Of a DNA stretch of 6,680 bases, positions 1-6,593 are shown one piece after another; within the stretch, counting starts at the first letter, position 1; each line of letters starts with the position of its first letter. This DNA is from Bacteroides sp. (GTDB lineage Bacteria > Bacteroidota > Bacteroidia > Bacteroidales > Bacteroidaceae): positions 1-6,680 of the forward strand of contig DXOJ01000122.1 in assembly GCA_019412865.1 (NCBI GenBank), given 5' to 3'. A program made the position numbers and the translations under genes. The notes below the pieces were generated by a model, which was given only the letters and a program-made list of their open reading frames with translations, was not told the DNA's origin and did no database searches.

Positions 1-136
1 ACGGTTCCGCATTATGGCAAAACATTATGGATGGATAAGCACCGCAGCACATCACGCTTGGTTTGTACTGCGGTTGATTATCAAGCCGGGACAATAAATG
101 ACTGCCACTTAAAATCAGTATAGTCACTTCATCCAC
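1..136 (-). CDS. Possible start of a further gene (weak candidate)
   Basis: The frame begins with GTG at 136 and stays open through the left edge. Its start, VDEVTILILSGSHLL, matches nothing I recognise. In favour: an AGGAG sequence just upstream (141-145) in an otherwise A/T-rich gap, and the same direction as the operon. Against: a GTG start, an odd composition with several Cys, an inverted repeat inside it, and a competing open frame on the other strand. It may be no gene at all. Confidence 0.15.
   Translation of the reverse strand, partial: MDEVTILILSGSHLLSRLDNQPQYKPSVMCCGAYPSIMFCHNAEP
41..74. repeat. Inverted repeat / potential hairpin downstream of the GH92 gene
   Basis: Arms ACCGCAGCAC (41-50) and GTACTGCGGT (65-74) are complementary over 10 positions with one mismatch, which can be a G-U wobble in RNA read from the minus strand. 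The loop is 14 bases. It lies 85 bases beyond the GH92 stop in the direction of transcription. Neither side has a T-run, so it is not a standard intrinsic terminator. It may be an mRNA 3' stabilising structure, part of another element, or chance. Confidence 0.5.
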
Positions 137-158
137 AAAACTCCTATTTATATATTAC

Positions 159-2852
159 CTATTGAAACCAATTATATGCAGGCTTATCTGTTAATTCGAA
201 TAAAATCTCTCCACCGTTAATAATATCTGAATGAGTTATGACAGAACTACGGTGAGGCTTGCCATTGAGATATACAGCGCGTACATAACAATTGCCTTTG
301 CCGAAATTCTTTGTTTTAATTGTGAATGTTCTATTTTGAGGCAAATGCAATACAAAGCCCGGCAGACAGGGAACTCCTAACTGATATTCAATAGAAGCCG
401 GACACATGGGATAGAATCCCATCGCACTGAAGATATACCATGAACTTAATTGTCCACAGTCGTCATTTCCCGGCAGTCCGCTAGGTGTAGGCAGATAGTA
501 TTTATTAACTATATCATATATTCTTTTTTGAGTCATCCACGGTCTTTTACAGAGATTATACATATAGGGAGCATGCATCACAAATTCATCACCCACATAG
601 TAAATATCTTTATCGAATAGTTCATCCATAAAAACGGCTAAAGAATCGGTACCTCCCAAAAAGCGAATTAGTTCGGGAACATCATGGGGAACGAACAACG
701 TATAATTCTTTTTATAGTTGTACACTCCTTTGGGGTTAAAACCACTCCATACGCTGATATCGTAATCTTCCGGATTACTCCATGAACCATCTGCTTTACG
801 CGCACGAACCATTTTGGTTTCCTTATCCAGTACGTTCCTGAAATTTTTGCTTCGTTTACCTAGTTTATCCGATAAGTCCGGTTCACCTTTTTCGGCAAAG
901 AAACGGGAGAGACAATAATCATCATAGGCAAACTCCATCGTTCTGGCTACTGATTCTCCATATTTATCAACAGGTACGTATCCCAATCGTTCGTAGTCCA
1001 TAATGCCCAAGCGTCCCCAAGCAATGTGGTTACCCTTATCATACGCATTTTTCAGCACTGCTTTTTTAGCTTTCTCTACATCAAAATTACGCACTCCTTT
1101 TACATAAGCATCCGCTATTATGGCATCACTATGAGTTCCCATCATGCAGTTGGTATATCCCGGATTAGGCCATTTGGGAAGCCAGCCTCCCTCATCGTAG
1201 GCATGAAGGAGTCCGGTTATGAGATCTCCCGCAAAATCGGGTTTCAGTAATACGAACAGAGGATGGGTCGCTCTGAATGTGTCCCATATAGAATAGTCTG
1301 TAAAGCTAATACCCTTATGTACTTTTCCATCAAACGGGCTTCTGTATTTTCCATCTTCAGATAGACTTCTGGGCAACAGGAAAGAGTGATATAGCGCTGT
1401 ATAAAAAACAATTTTATCTTGTTCTGTAGCTCCGGGCAAATCGATAACTGATAATTCTTGATTCCATAATGCTTCTGTTTGTGCACTGATTGTTTCCATA
1501 CTTTTGGCTCCAATTTCTCTTTCCAGATTTATCCGTGCCTGTTCCACGCTAATAAAGGATGTGCCAACGATGGCTTTAATTACTTCATTTTTTCCGGTTT
1601 TGAAACGGATATATCCCCCTATTTTGGTAGACGATTCCAAATGTCGATTGCCAGTCAGAAGAGGTGTTGATGACTTTTTATCAGGCCTGATCCAACTCAG
1701 TTTTATCCGTGAGCTCCATTCATGCTGATAATATTCCAATTTTATATCATACATTTTACCGGCTTCCAGAGAAATCATCTTTTGGGTAGGTTGATAGCTG
1801 AAACTATGAGATTTCCAGTCATCGATGAGCAATTCTCCGTTGATATATAATCGTGCTCCGTCGTCAGCTTGTATCCCTAATGTATATTCACCGGTAGAGG
1901 GAGCTTTGAGTTTGCCGCTCCAAGTCATCTGGTAATCATTGAAACTGAAATCGTCCGCAGGTTTATACCAGTCCCAGTCAAAATCGATAACCGGATCGAT
2001 TCTTTCACTCCGCAGATGTCCGAACCCCTTTGAGTCCTGTGTATAAATCCCTTTTAAGCCATTGACCCACTTGCCTTCTTTTTGAGTGAACAGATATTTC
2101 TCTTCAATTACTTCGGGATAATCATTATTAAGATTAAACGTGCCGAAAGATTCGAAATCCTTATCGAAACGGACTACAAAATATCCGGTTTCCCGATATC
2201 CTCTGGCAGATTGTATGCTTTTACCGGAAATTTCTTTTCGTACCGGGTCTATGTGAATGTAGCCCGGTGCTCCGGCTGTAAACATGGAAGGCATGGCATC
2301 TACCACTACGTAAGCACTATCCGACTGGGGATAGGTAAATTGCAGGATAGCTGAAGTTTTTGTAGCCGATAATTGAGCTTTTACCTGATAGTCGTCCAAC
2401 ATGACTTCGTAGAAGTGAGGTTTTGACTTTTCGGTTATATGGGTAAAAGAAGAACTACGCTCTTCGGGCCTGCATTTCAGTTGTCCGACAACCGGCATTA
2501 GTTCAACAGCACCATAATCGAACATGACGGCCCCACTTGGATAGTGTGTTCCCATAAATCCCGAAATATAGTTATGTTTATACCAGTAGGGTACCCGATG
2601 GTGCAGCGTTCCAGCGTGCTTGCTCTCCAAGGTATGGGCAGTCCATTCTGTCATCCCGAAAGGCTCTGTCACTCCGGGAAAAGTATATCCCGAAGGATCT
2701 TCATGCCCGGCAACCGCTACTCCGGATTGCCATACTTCTGTTCCAATCAATGGGTTGACATATTGTACCCATGAGTTTTTTTCCTCTTGTGAGTTCATGT
2801 TAATCGACGTCAGGAATGGAAGAACGGCCAGTATCAATAATTTCATTTTCAT
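159..2852 (-). CDS. GH92-family alpha-mannosidase-like protein with inserted PA14 domain and altered acid motif
   Basis: An 897-residue protein. The N-terminal hydrophobic stretch has no cysteine, so it is probably exported by signal peptidase I and acts in the periplasm. The GH92 N-terminal beta-domain starts at YVNPLIGTE (31-39) and includes YTFPGVTEPFGM (56-67). A PA14 domain interrupts it at about 264-396, and it resumes at GGYIRF through SVEQARINLEREI (412-447). The (alpha/alpha)6 catalytic domain follows, with WDTFRATHPL (523-532), MMGTHSDAIIADAYVKG (571-587), FVPHDV (720-725), and GNDDCGQLSSWYIFSAMGFY (795-814), which carries the Asp residues of the base/calcium site. GH92 enzymes are calcium-dependent, inverting exo-alpha-mannosidases. 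The Glu serving as catalytic acid in the usual EGNAWQY motif is replaced by Tyr711, and the usual NEPxHH motif is DEFVMH (755-760). Without the insert the length matches ordinary GH92 proteins (about 750). The frame is intact. The start lies 11 bases after the GH76 stop; Met3 is an equally possible start. Confidence 0.9.
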   Translation of the reverse strand: MKMKLLILAVLPFLTSINMNSQEEKNSWVQYVNPLIGTEVWQSGVAVAGHEDPSGYTFPGVTEPFGMTEWTAHTLESKHAGTLHHRVPYWYKHNYISGFMGTHYPSGAVMFDYGAVELMPVVGQLKCRPEERSSSFTHITEKSKPHFYEVMLDDYQVKAQLSATKTSAILQFTYPQSDSAYVVVDAMPSMFTAGAPGYIHIDPVRKEISGKSIQSARGYRETGYFVVRFDKDFESFGTFNLNNDYPEVIEEKYLFTQKEGKWVNGLKGIYTQDSKGFGHLRSERIDPVIDFDWDWYKPADDFSFNDYQMTWSGKLKAPSTGEYTLGIQADDGARLYINGELLIDDWKSHSFSYQPTQKMISLEAGKMYDIKLEYYQHEWSSRIKLSWIRPDKKSSTPLLTGNRHLESSTKIGGYIRFKTGKNEVIKAIVGTSFISVEQARINLEREIGAKSMETISAQTEALWNQELSVIDLPGATEQDKIVFYTALYHSFLLPRSLSEDGKYRSPFDGKVHKGISFTDYSIWDTFRATHPLFVLLKPDFAGDLITGLLHAYDEGGWLPKWPNPGYTNCMMGTHSDAIIADAYVKGVRNFDVEKAKKAVLKNAYDKGNHIAWGRLGIMDYERLGYVPVDKYGESVARTMEFAYDDYCLSRFFAEKGEPDLSDKLGKRSKNFRNVLDKETKMVRARKADGSWSNPEDYDISVWSGFNPKGVYNYKKNYTLFVPHDVPELIRFLGGTDSLAVFMDELFDKDIYYVGDEFVMHAPYMYNLCKRPWMTQKRIYDIVNKYYLPTPSGLPGNDDCGQLSSWYIFSAMGFYPMCPASIEYQLGVPCLPGFVLHLPQNRTFTIKTKNFGKGNCYVRAVYLNGKPHRSSVITHSDIINGGEILFELTDKPAYNWFQ
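681..722 (-). other. GH92 catalytic-acid motif, Glu replaced by Tyr711
   Basis: This segment encodes YNYKKNYTLFVPHD (residues 711-724). Aligned without gaps on the invariant VPHD, the common GH92 sequence E-G-N-A-W-Q-Y-x-x-x-V-P-H-D places the catalytic acid Glu at Tyr711 (TAC, 720-722). No acidic residue occurs in 699-723; the nearest upstream is Asp698. The family consensus is recalled rather than computed. Confidence 0.7.
1665..2063 (-). other. PA14 domain inserted within the GH92 N-terminal domain
   Basis: Residues about 264-396 of the GH92 protein match a PA14 beta-barrel: an opening GLKGIY, then MTWSGKLKAPSTGEYTLGIQ (309-328), ADDGARLYINGELLIDDW (329-346) and a closing strand RIKLSWIRP (382-390). 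The DDG motif (Asp330-Asp331) corresponds to the paired acidic residues that bind calcium and sugar in PA14 lectin domains such as yeast flocculins, so a carbohydrate-binding role is plausible. GH92 sequence on both sides (VVRFDKDF before, IGGYIRFKTGKNEV after) reads as one family domain split by this insert. Boundaries are approximate. Confidence 0.85.
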
Positions 2853-2863
2853 GGTACTGTAGT

Positions 2864-4054
2864 TTAATCGTTGAGTATTCTTTTGTAATTGGCAGCTCTC
2901 ATATACATATAAGCCGCTACAGTAGAAAATCTTAAATCATATTTTTCAAGATTGCTTGTCGTTGGCGTTCCCCAGTGTTCCGGGTAACGTCCATTGCCGT
3001 CACGAAGTTTATTGTGGATAAAGTTAATCGCATGGAAAGCTTTCGTTAGCCAAACCGTGTTTTTATCTGTATCATACATATCAAACCAAGAGTCTATTAT
3101 TGAAAAAGCGAAATATCCGGGATCATTCAGAGCTCCGTTGATTGAATTATACCATTTGGCTTCGGAAGATGCCAGGGTAGCTTTTGCCTGTGATAAATAT
3201 TTTTCGTCTTTGGTGGCCTGATACATTTTCAGCCAACTCCTAATCATAAAACCAGCATTGTATGACCATTTCTGTGTATTAACAGAACCATCCGCTACCA
3301 TTTTGGCATCCCACAGAAGATTGTCCGATTTATCCAAAAGATTCTCAACAGTCCAGTCGTTTATGCGGATGGCAGCATCCAGATATTGGCGGTCCTGAGT
3401 GATTTCATAGAGTTTCATACAACTCAGCATGGTTACGGCAGAGCAAATCGTATTCTTTTGTACGGGTAAAGAAACAAAAGTTTCCTGGAAATAAATTCCT
3501 CCTCCCAGCACATTATCTTCTCCCGAAAGGGAAAAAGCGAGTGCCCCTTTGGCTTTTTCCAGGTAAGATTTGTTTTGAGTTGCCAGATAAGCATCGCAGA
3601 GTCCGATTGCTGTCCATCCGTTTTCGTCGTAAAAACGGTCGGGAACCTTCTCGGCACTCGTAGGTAAAGTGGCATATCCTGCAATACCTTTATAGTTGGG
3701 ATGCCAGTAGTTATCAAAATTGAGAAAGCAGTTCATCAAAGCATCCGACCATTCAGACTTGCTCAATGAGATTCCTTCGGTGTATGTATAAAGAAGGAAA
3801 ATATTTCCCCAAATAAAAGAGACTTGTGAACGGTCCTGATTCTCATAATAAGAATGTGTACCACTTATTTTCAAATCGTTATCAATGACAGATAGTGTCT
3901 CTTTACACCATGTATAATAATCATTATTACCGATTTCTACACCGGGATCGGTGTCAATGATGATATCCTGTACAGTGGCATCACAGCCCGAAGTAACCTG
4001 TACAAAGGACAACATAGCCAAAAGTGTTTTTATTTTATTGCTGATTCGTATCAT
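2864..4054 (-). CDS. GH76-family lipoprotein, probable endo-alpha-1,6-mannanase
   Basis: A 396-residue protein of the length expected for a single GH76 (alpha/alpha)6-barrel domain. The N-terminus has a basic start, a hydrophobic stretch and TSGC with candidate lipidated Cys24, so it is probably an outer-membrane lipoprotein; Thr at -3 makes the lipobox slightly atypical. GH76-like features are SFIWGNIFLLY (79-89), the catalytic-loop region RFYDENGWTAIGLCDAYLAT (140-159), GGGIYFQE (184-191), WSYNAGFMIRSWLKMYQAT (263-281) and the repeated helix-pair pattern of an alpha-toroid. GH76 enzymes cut alpha-1,6-mannan backbones and normally use two adjacent Asp residues. Here the pair is Asp143-Glu144 (codons GAC GAA, 3623-3628), so activity and specificity are less certain than the fold. 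The start is 21 bases after the preceding stop. Alternative: a related (alpha/alpha)6 enzyme, as this fold is shared by other glycosidase families. Confidence 0.82.
   Translation of the reverse strand: MIRISNKIKTLLAMLSFVQVTSGCDATVQDIIIDTDPGVEIGNNDYYTWCKETLSVIDNDLKISGTHSYYENQDRSQVSFIWGNIFLLYTYTEGISLSKSEWSDALMNCFLNFDNYWHPNYKGIAGYATLPTSAEKVPDRFYDENGWTAIGLCDAYLATQNKSYLEKAKGALAFSLSGEDNVLGGGIYFQETFVSLPVQKNTICSAVTMLSCMKLYEITQDRQYLDAAIRINDWTVENLLDKSDNLLWDAKMVADGSVNTQKWSYNAGFMIRSWLKMYQATKDEKYLSQAKATLASSEAKWYNSINGALNDPGYFAFSIIDSWFDMYDTDKNTVWLTKAFHAINFIHNKLRDGNGRYPEHWGTPTTSNLEKYDLRFSTVAAYMYMRAANYKRILND
3623..3628 (-). other. GH76 catalytic pair position, Asp143-Glu144 instead of Asp-Asp
   Basis: The codons GAC GAA encode Asp143-Glu144 within FYDENGW. 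In characterised GH76 endomannanases the corresponding loop carries two consecutive Asp residues, acting as nucleophile and acid/base. The surrounding aromatic-D-x-N-x-W pattern makes the alignment straightforward. The Glu keeps a carboxylate but lengthens the side chain. Confidence 0.7.
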
Positions 4055-4075
4055 AGCAGTCAGTATTTATAAAGT

Positions 4076-5023
4076 TTAATTAAGATTATCAAGATCAGAC
4101 CATGTTAAGTTGACCAAAGTAGCCGGATATTTACCTGTAATATCTTTAATAGAGGAACCGCTTTTCACATTCAGTTGCCAGTTGGCAACCAATCCTTCTT
4201 CGTCTCCTTTTAAGAAAATCTGATAGTTGTCGGCAATCTGTTGTTGAGTACGAATCGTATGCCAGATTCTTACATCATAAATTTTACCTCTGAACTGACG
4301 CCCGTTCCAAGTAGAAAGATCACCTATAATGAATTTACAACTACCTTCGGGAATGTACGGTGCAATATCCATAGTTGCGGCTTCTTGCCCGTTTAAGTAT
4401 ACCTTTGCGGTTTGCGAGTCGAATGTAGCGGCAATATGTACCCATTTTTTCAATTCAATAGAGTTCTCCTGAGTAATGCAGCTTGACCATGTACCGTTGA
4501 CAATCGTAAAGTCAATCGCATTATTCACCCCTTCTGCCAGACGAATCAGCAAACCGTAGATGCCGTTATCGCCCGAACCTTCTGAACCAATTATGCTGCC
4601 TCCTGTTTTCTCATTGGCATACACCCATGCCTCCAGTGTCAACTTATCAGAGAAAAATTGAGAAGCAGGGCCGCAGTCGATATAACCTGTTCCGTCGAAC
4701 AACGGACATGCTGGTAGCACTTTGCTTGACAGGAATGTCTGTCGGGCAATCTCAAGCTTTTCGCAGTAGTTGTCGAGAGCTGACTGGCGATCAGTTTTAT
4801 TCCGGATATATTCTGTTTCCCGGATCTTACTTTCGAAAATAGCTTTCGAACCGGTTACGAAATCACCCAAATCTTCTCCTTCAGAGGAAGAAGATAAAAG
4901 TTCATTGCATTGAGAAAGCAAACCGTCTATCTTATTATATTCAAGTGTCACTTCTTTTTCATCGGAACAAGCAGCCGCCAGTAGGATGAAAGCAAAACAA
5001 GCTAAATGAAATATCTTTTTCAT
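4076..5023 (-). CDS. LamG/concanavalin-A-like domain surface lipoprotein, probable glycan-binding protein
   Basis: A 315-residue lipoprotein. The signal peptide ends in LLAAAC with lipidated Cys19, followed by SDEKE, an acidic stretch typical of surface-exported Bacteroidota lipoproteins. Residues about 27-101 are a predominantly helical, charged segment, possibly a spacer or a small domain of the DUF4972 type (from memory, not searched). Residues about 107-307 form a LamG-type beta-sandwich (Laminin_G_3-like). Its hallmarks are LTLEAWVY (128-135), KWVHIAATFD (193-202), KVYLNG (207-212), FRGKIYDVRIWHTIRT (244-259) and GLVANWQLN (277-285). No glycosidase catalytic motif is visible. The position directly after susD is where PULs commonly encode a surface glycan-binding protein, so a binding role is more likely than an enzymatic one. 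The gene starts 26 bases after the susD stop, behind an A-rich leader without a clear Shine-Dalgarno. Confidence 0.85.
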   Translation of the reverse strand: MKKIFHLACFAFILLAAACSDEKEVTLEYNKIDGLLSQCNELLSSSSEGEDLGDFVTGSKAIFESKIRETEYIRNKTDRQSALDNYCEKLEIARQTFLSSKVLPACPLFDGTGYIDCGPASQFFSDKLTLEAWVYANEKTGGSIIGSEGSGDNGIYGLLIRLAEGVNNAIDFTIVNGTWSSCITQENSIELKKWVHIAATFDSQTAKVYLNGQEAATMDIAPYIPEGSCKFIIGDLSTWNGRQFRGKIYDVRIWHTIRTQQQIADNYQIFLKGDEEGLVANWQLNVKSGSSIKDITGKYPATLVNLTWSDLDNLN

Positions 5024-5049
5024 GGTTTTTCTTTTTAATCGTTTACAAT

Positions 5050-6588
5050 TTATTTGGTGTATCCCGGATTCTGTTTCAGCTCAGGATTGAGTTTGGTTGC
5101 CTGCAGGGGAATCGGAAAAAGATTGATTGTTTCCTTATCTGTATAATTCTTATCCCACATCGGTTGAATGAAACGTCCGAAGCGAATCATATCCGTTCTT
5201 CGCAAAGTCTCGTAGCACATTTCTCTTCCCTTTTCTCTGTATAGCTCATCCAAAGTCAGTTCTCCGGTTGCATACGTAGAAACACCTGCACGTGTCCGTA
5301 TCTTGTTTATACCTTCCAGCGCCTTAGAATCCACCTCATTCGATTTACGAAGAGTGGCTTCTGCCAGATTGAAGTTGATTTCTGCAATCCGGAACAGAGC
5401 AAAATCATTTTCCATGCCTTGTGCACCGACTTTTACTTTATATTTAATATTACGTGCACCGGCATTCTCCTTGTTGTTTACCATGTCCAGCAAGTCGAGG
5501 GTGAAATCCAACTGTTGTCCGGCATATTCATTGGTTCCCAAAATCGGGTTTCCGCTTAAATCGAATTGGGGTCCCCACATAAATTGTCCGTACATTCCAT
5601 TTTGAGGATCATACTTACAACGGCGGTCGTGAGTAATATCATACGTTTCAATAAACTCTCTTACGGTACAGACTCCATTCCATCCCCCATTCGGATTCTT
5701 CCAATCCCATTGCGAACGCTGTGACCAGTGAATGTTCCGGTAGAAAAGGACACTCATCTCATTGGCAACTATTTCGTCATTAGGGATCACCCAGATATTT
5801 TCCTTGCTATTCTCATTGTTCCATGCAAAAGGAGCATCCCAAGTCGATTCCAGCTGATAACCTTTTTGAAGAAGAGTCTGTGATACAGAAATACAATCGT
5901 CCAGACGGGATGTTCCGGTGTAAACTTCGGCATTGAGGTAAAGGCGGGATAATAGCGCTAATGCGGCTTCCTGAGTAAAGCGTCCATAACTGCCGGTATC
6001 TGTACTTCTTAGAAGCTGGTCCTTGACTTCCGCAATTTCTTTTTCCACGTAGTTAAAAACCTCAGTTCTGGTTTTAGTTGGCGGATTTAGTTCGGATACC
6101 TTTTCTACAATCGGAACATTTCCGAACATATCGACCAGCATGGAATAGAAAAATGCCCTCAATGCCCGGGACTCGGCAATATATAGCTTTTTCTTGTTCT
6201 CCGGAAGAATATCGGAACGGGAATTATTCAAATCATTCAGCACCTGATTGCAGAAACCCACCGCTTTGAACAGTTCCTGCCATGCTCCGTTGATAATGAC
6301 ATCCTGGTCGGTCCATGTGTGCCAATGCATACGTTGGTAGATACCTCCGTCATAACCGTCTCGCCCTTTTTGAGGTAAACAAGCTTCGTCTGTAGTAATC
6401 TCTTGCAGATAAAATACATTCCAGGCATACATCGTACGTAAGAAAGCGTATTGATTCATAAACGCCGCATCATATTCCTGTTCTGTCTGATAATAATTAT
6501 CTTTACCCAAATCATTATACATATTTTCGGATAAGTCGACGCAACCAACCAGAAAAAGCAATGTTATAAAATAGATAATCTTTTTCAT
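5050..6588 (-). CDS. SusD/RagB-like outer-membrane glycan-binding lipoprotein
   Basis: A 512-residue protein of normal length for the family. It should act as the surface lid of the SusC barrel and bind the glycan being imported. The signal peptide (residues 1-15) ends in a lipobox, LFLVGC, with lipidated Cys16, followed by VDLSEN, whose acidic residues fit a surface-export signal. The N-terminal SusD half contains the helical stretch ESRALRAFFYSMLVDMFGNV (139-158). The C-terminal RagB/SusD half has family hallmarks: FRIAEINFNLAEA (399-411), INKIRTRAG (427-435), REKGREMCYETLRRTDMIRF (451-470) and the end FPIPLQATKLNPELKQNPGY (491-510). Aromatic-rich stretches such as HWHTWTDQD (88-96) and HWSQRSQWDWKNP (287-299) could supply sugar-stacking residues, but that is inference. 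I chose the ATG at 6588 because MKKIIYF gives a standard signal peptide. An in-frame TTG at 6597 would overlap the susC stop and add only three residues. Confidence 0.95.
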   Translation of the reverse strand: MKKIIYFITLLFLVGCVDLSENMYNDLGKDNYYQTEQEYDAAFMNQYAFLRTMYAWNVFYLQEITTDEACLPQKGRDGYDGGIYQRMHWHTWTDQDVIINGAWQELFKAVGFCNQVLNDLNNSRSDILPENKKKLYIAESRALRAFFYSMLVDMFGNVPIVEKVSELNPPTKTRTEVFNYVEKEIAEVKDQLLRSTDTGSYGRFTQEAALALLSRLYLNAEVYTGTSRLDDCISVSQTLLQKGYQLESTWDAPFAWNNENSKENIWVIPNDEIVANEMSVLFYRNIHWSQRSQWDWKNPNGGWNGVCTVREFIETYDITHDRRCKYDPQNGMYGQFMWGPQFDLSGNPILGTNEYAGQQLDFTLDLLDMVNNKENAGARNIKYKVKVGAQGMENDFALFRIAEINFNLAEATLRKSNEVDSKALEGINKIRTRAGVSTYATGELTLDELYREKGREMCYETLRRTDMIRFGRFIQPMWDKNYTDKETINLFPIPLQATKLNPELKQNPGYTK

Positions 6589-6593
6589 GTGAA

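Larger units (their letters stand above)
1..158. other. Unassigned region downstream of the operon
   Basis: No gene can be identified confidently. On the plus strand a frame is open from position 1 to a TAG at 121-123 (40 codons, no start in the window), which could be the tail of a convergent gene. On the minus strand a GTG at 134-136, four bases after an AGGAG at 141-145, opens a frame that runs off the left edge (45 codons). Both translations are unfamiliar, and the two overlap, so at most one is likely real. An 8-base direct repeat CATTATGG occurs at 10-17 and 23-30. Confidence 0.4.

Noticed and set aside
41..74. Intrinsic terminator for the operon
   Set aside because: No run of T follows the inverted repeat on either strand and the loop is long.
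1244..1513. Minus-strand open frame of 89 codons inside the GH92 gene
   Set aside because: It lies in another frame of a clearly coding region, is rich in Cys, and has no recognisable domain or start signal.
2082..2354. Plus-strand open frame of 90 codons opposite the GH92 gene
   Set aside because: It is antisense to the GH92 N-terminal domain, with no plausible promoter or domain.
159..2852. GH92 gene as a decaying pseudogene because catalytic residues differ
   Set aside because: The frame is uninterrupted over 897 codons, and the fold, the PA14 domain and the base/calcium motif are all well kept, so selection seems to be acting.
3433..3717. Minus-strand open frame of 94 codons inside the GH76 gene
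   Set aside because: It is an out-of-frame reading across the GH76 catalytic region, whose own frame carries conserved motifs throughout.
5303..5605. Plus-strand open frame of 100 codons opposite the SusD gene
   Set aside because: It is antisense to conserved SusD C-terminal sequence; its composition is that of a reverse complement and no family is recognisable.
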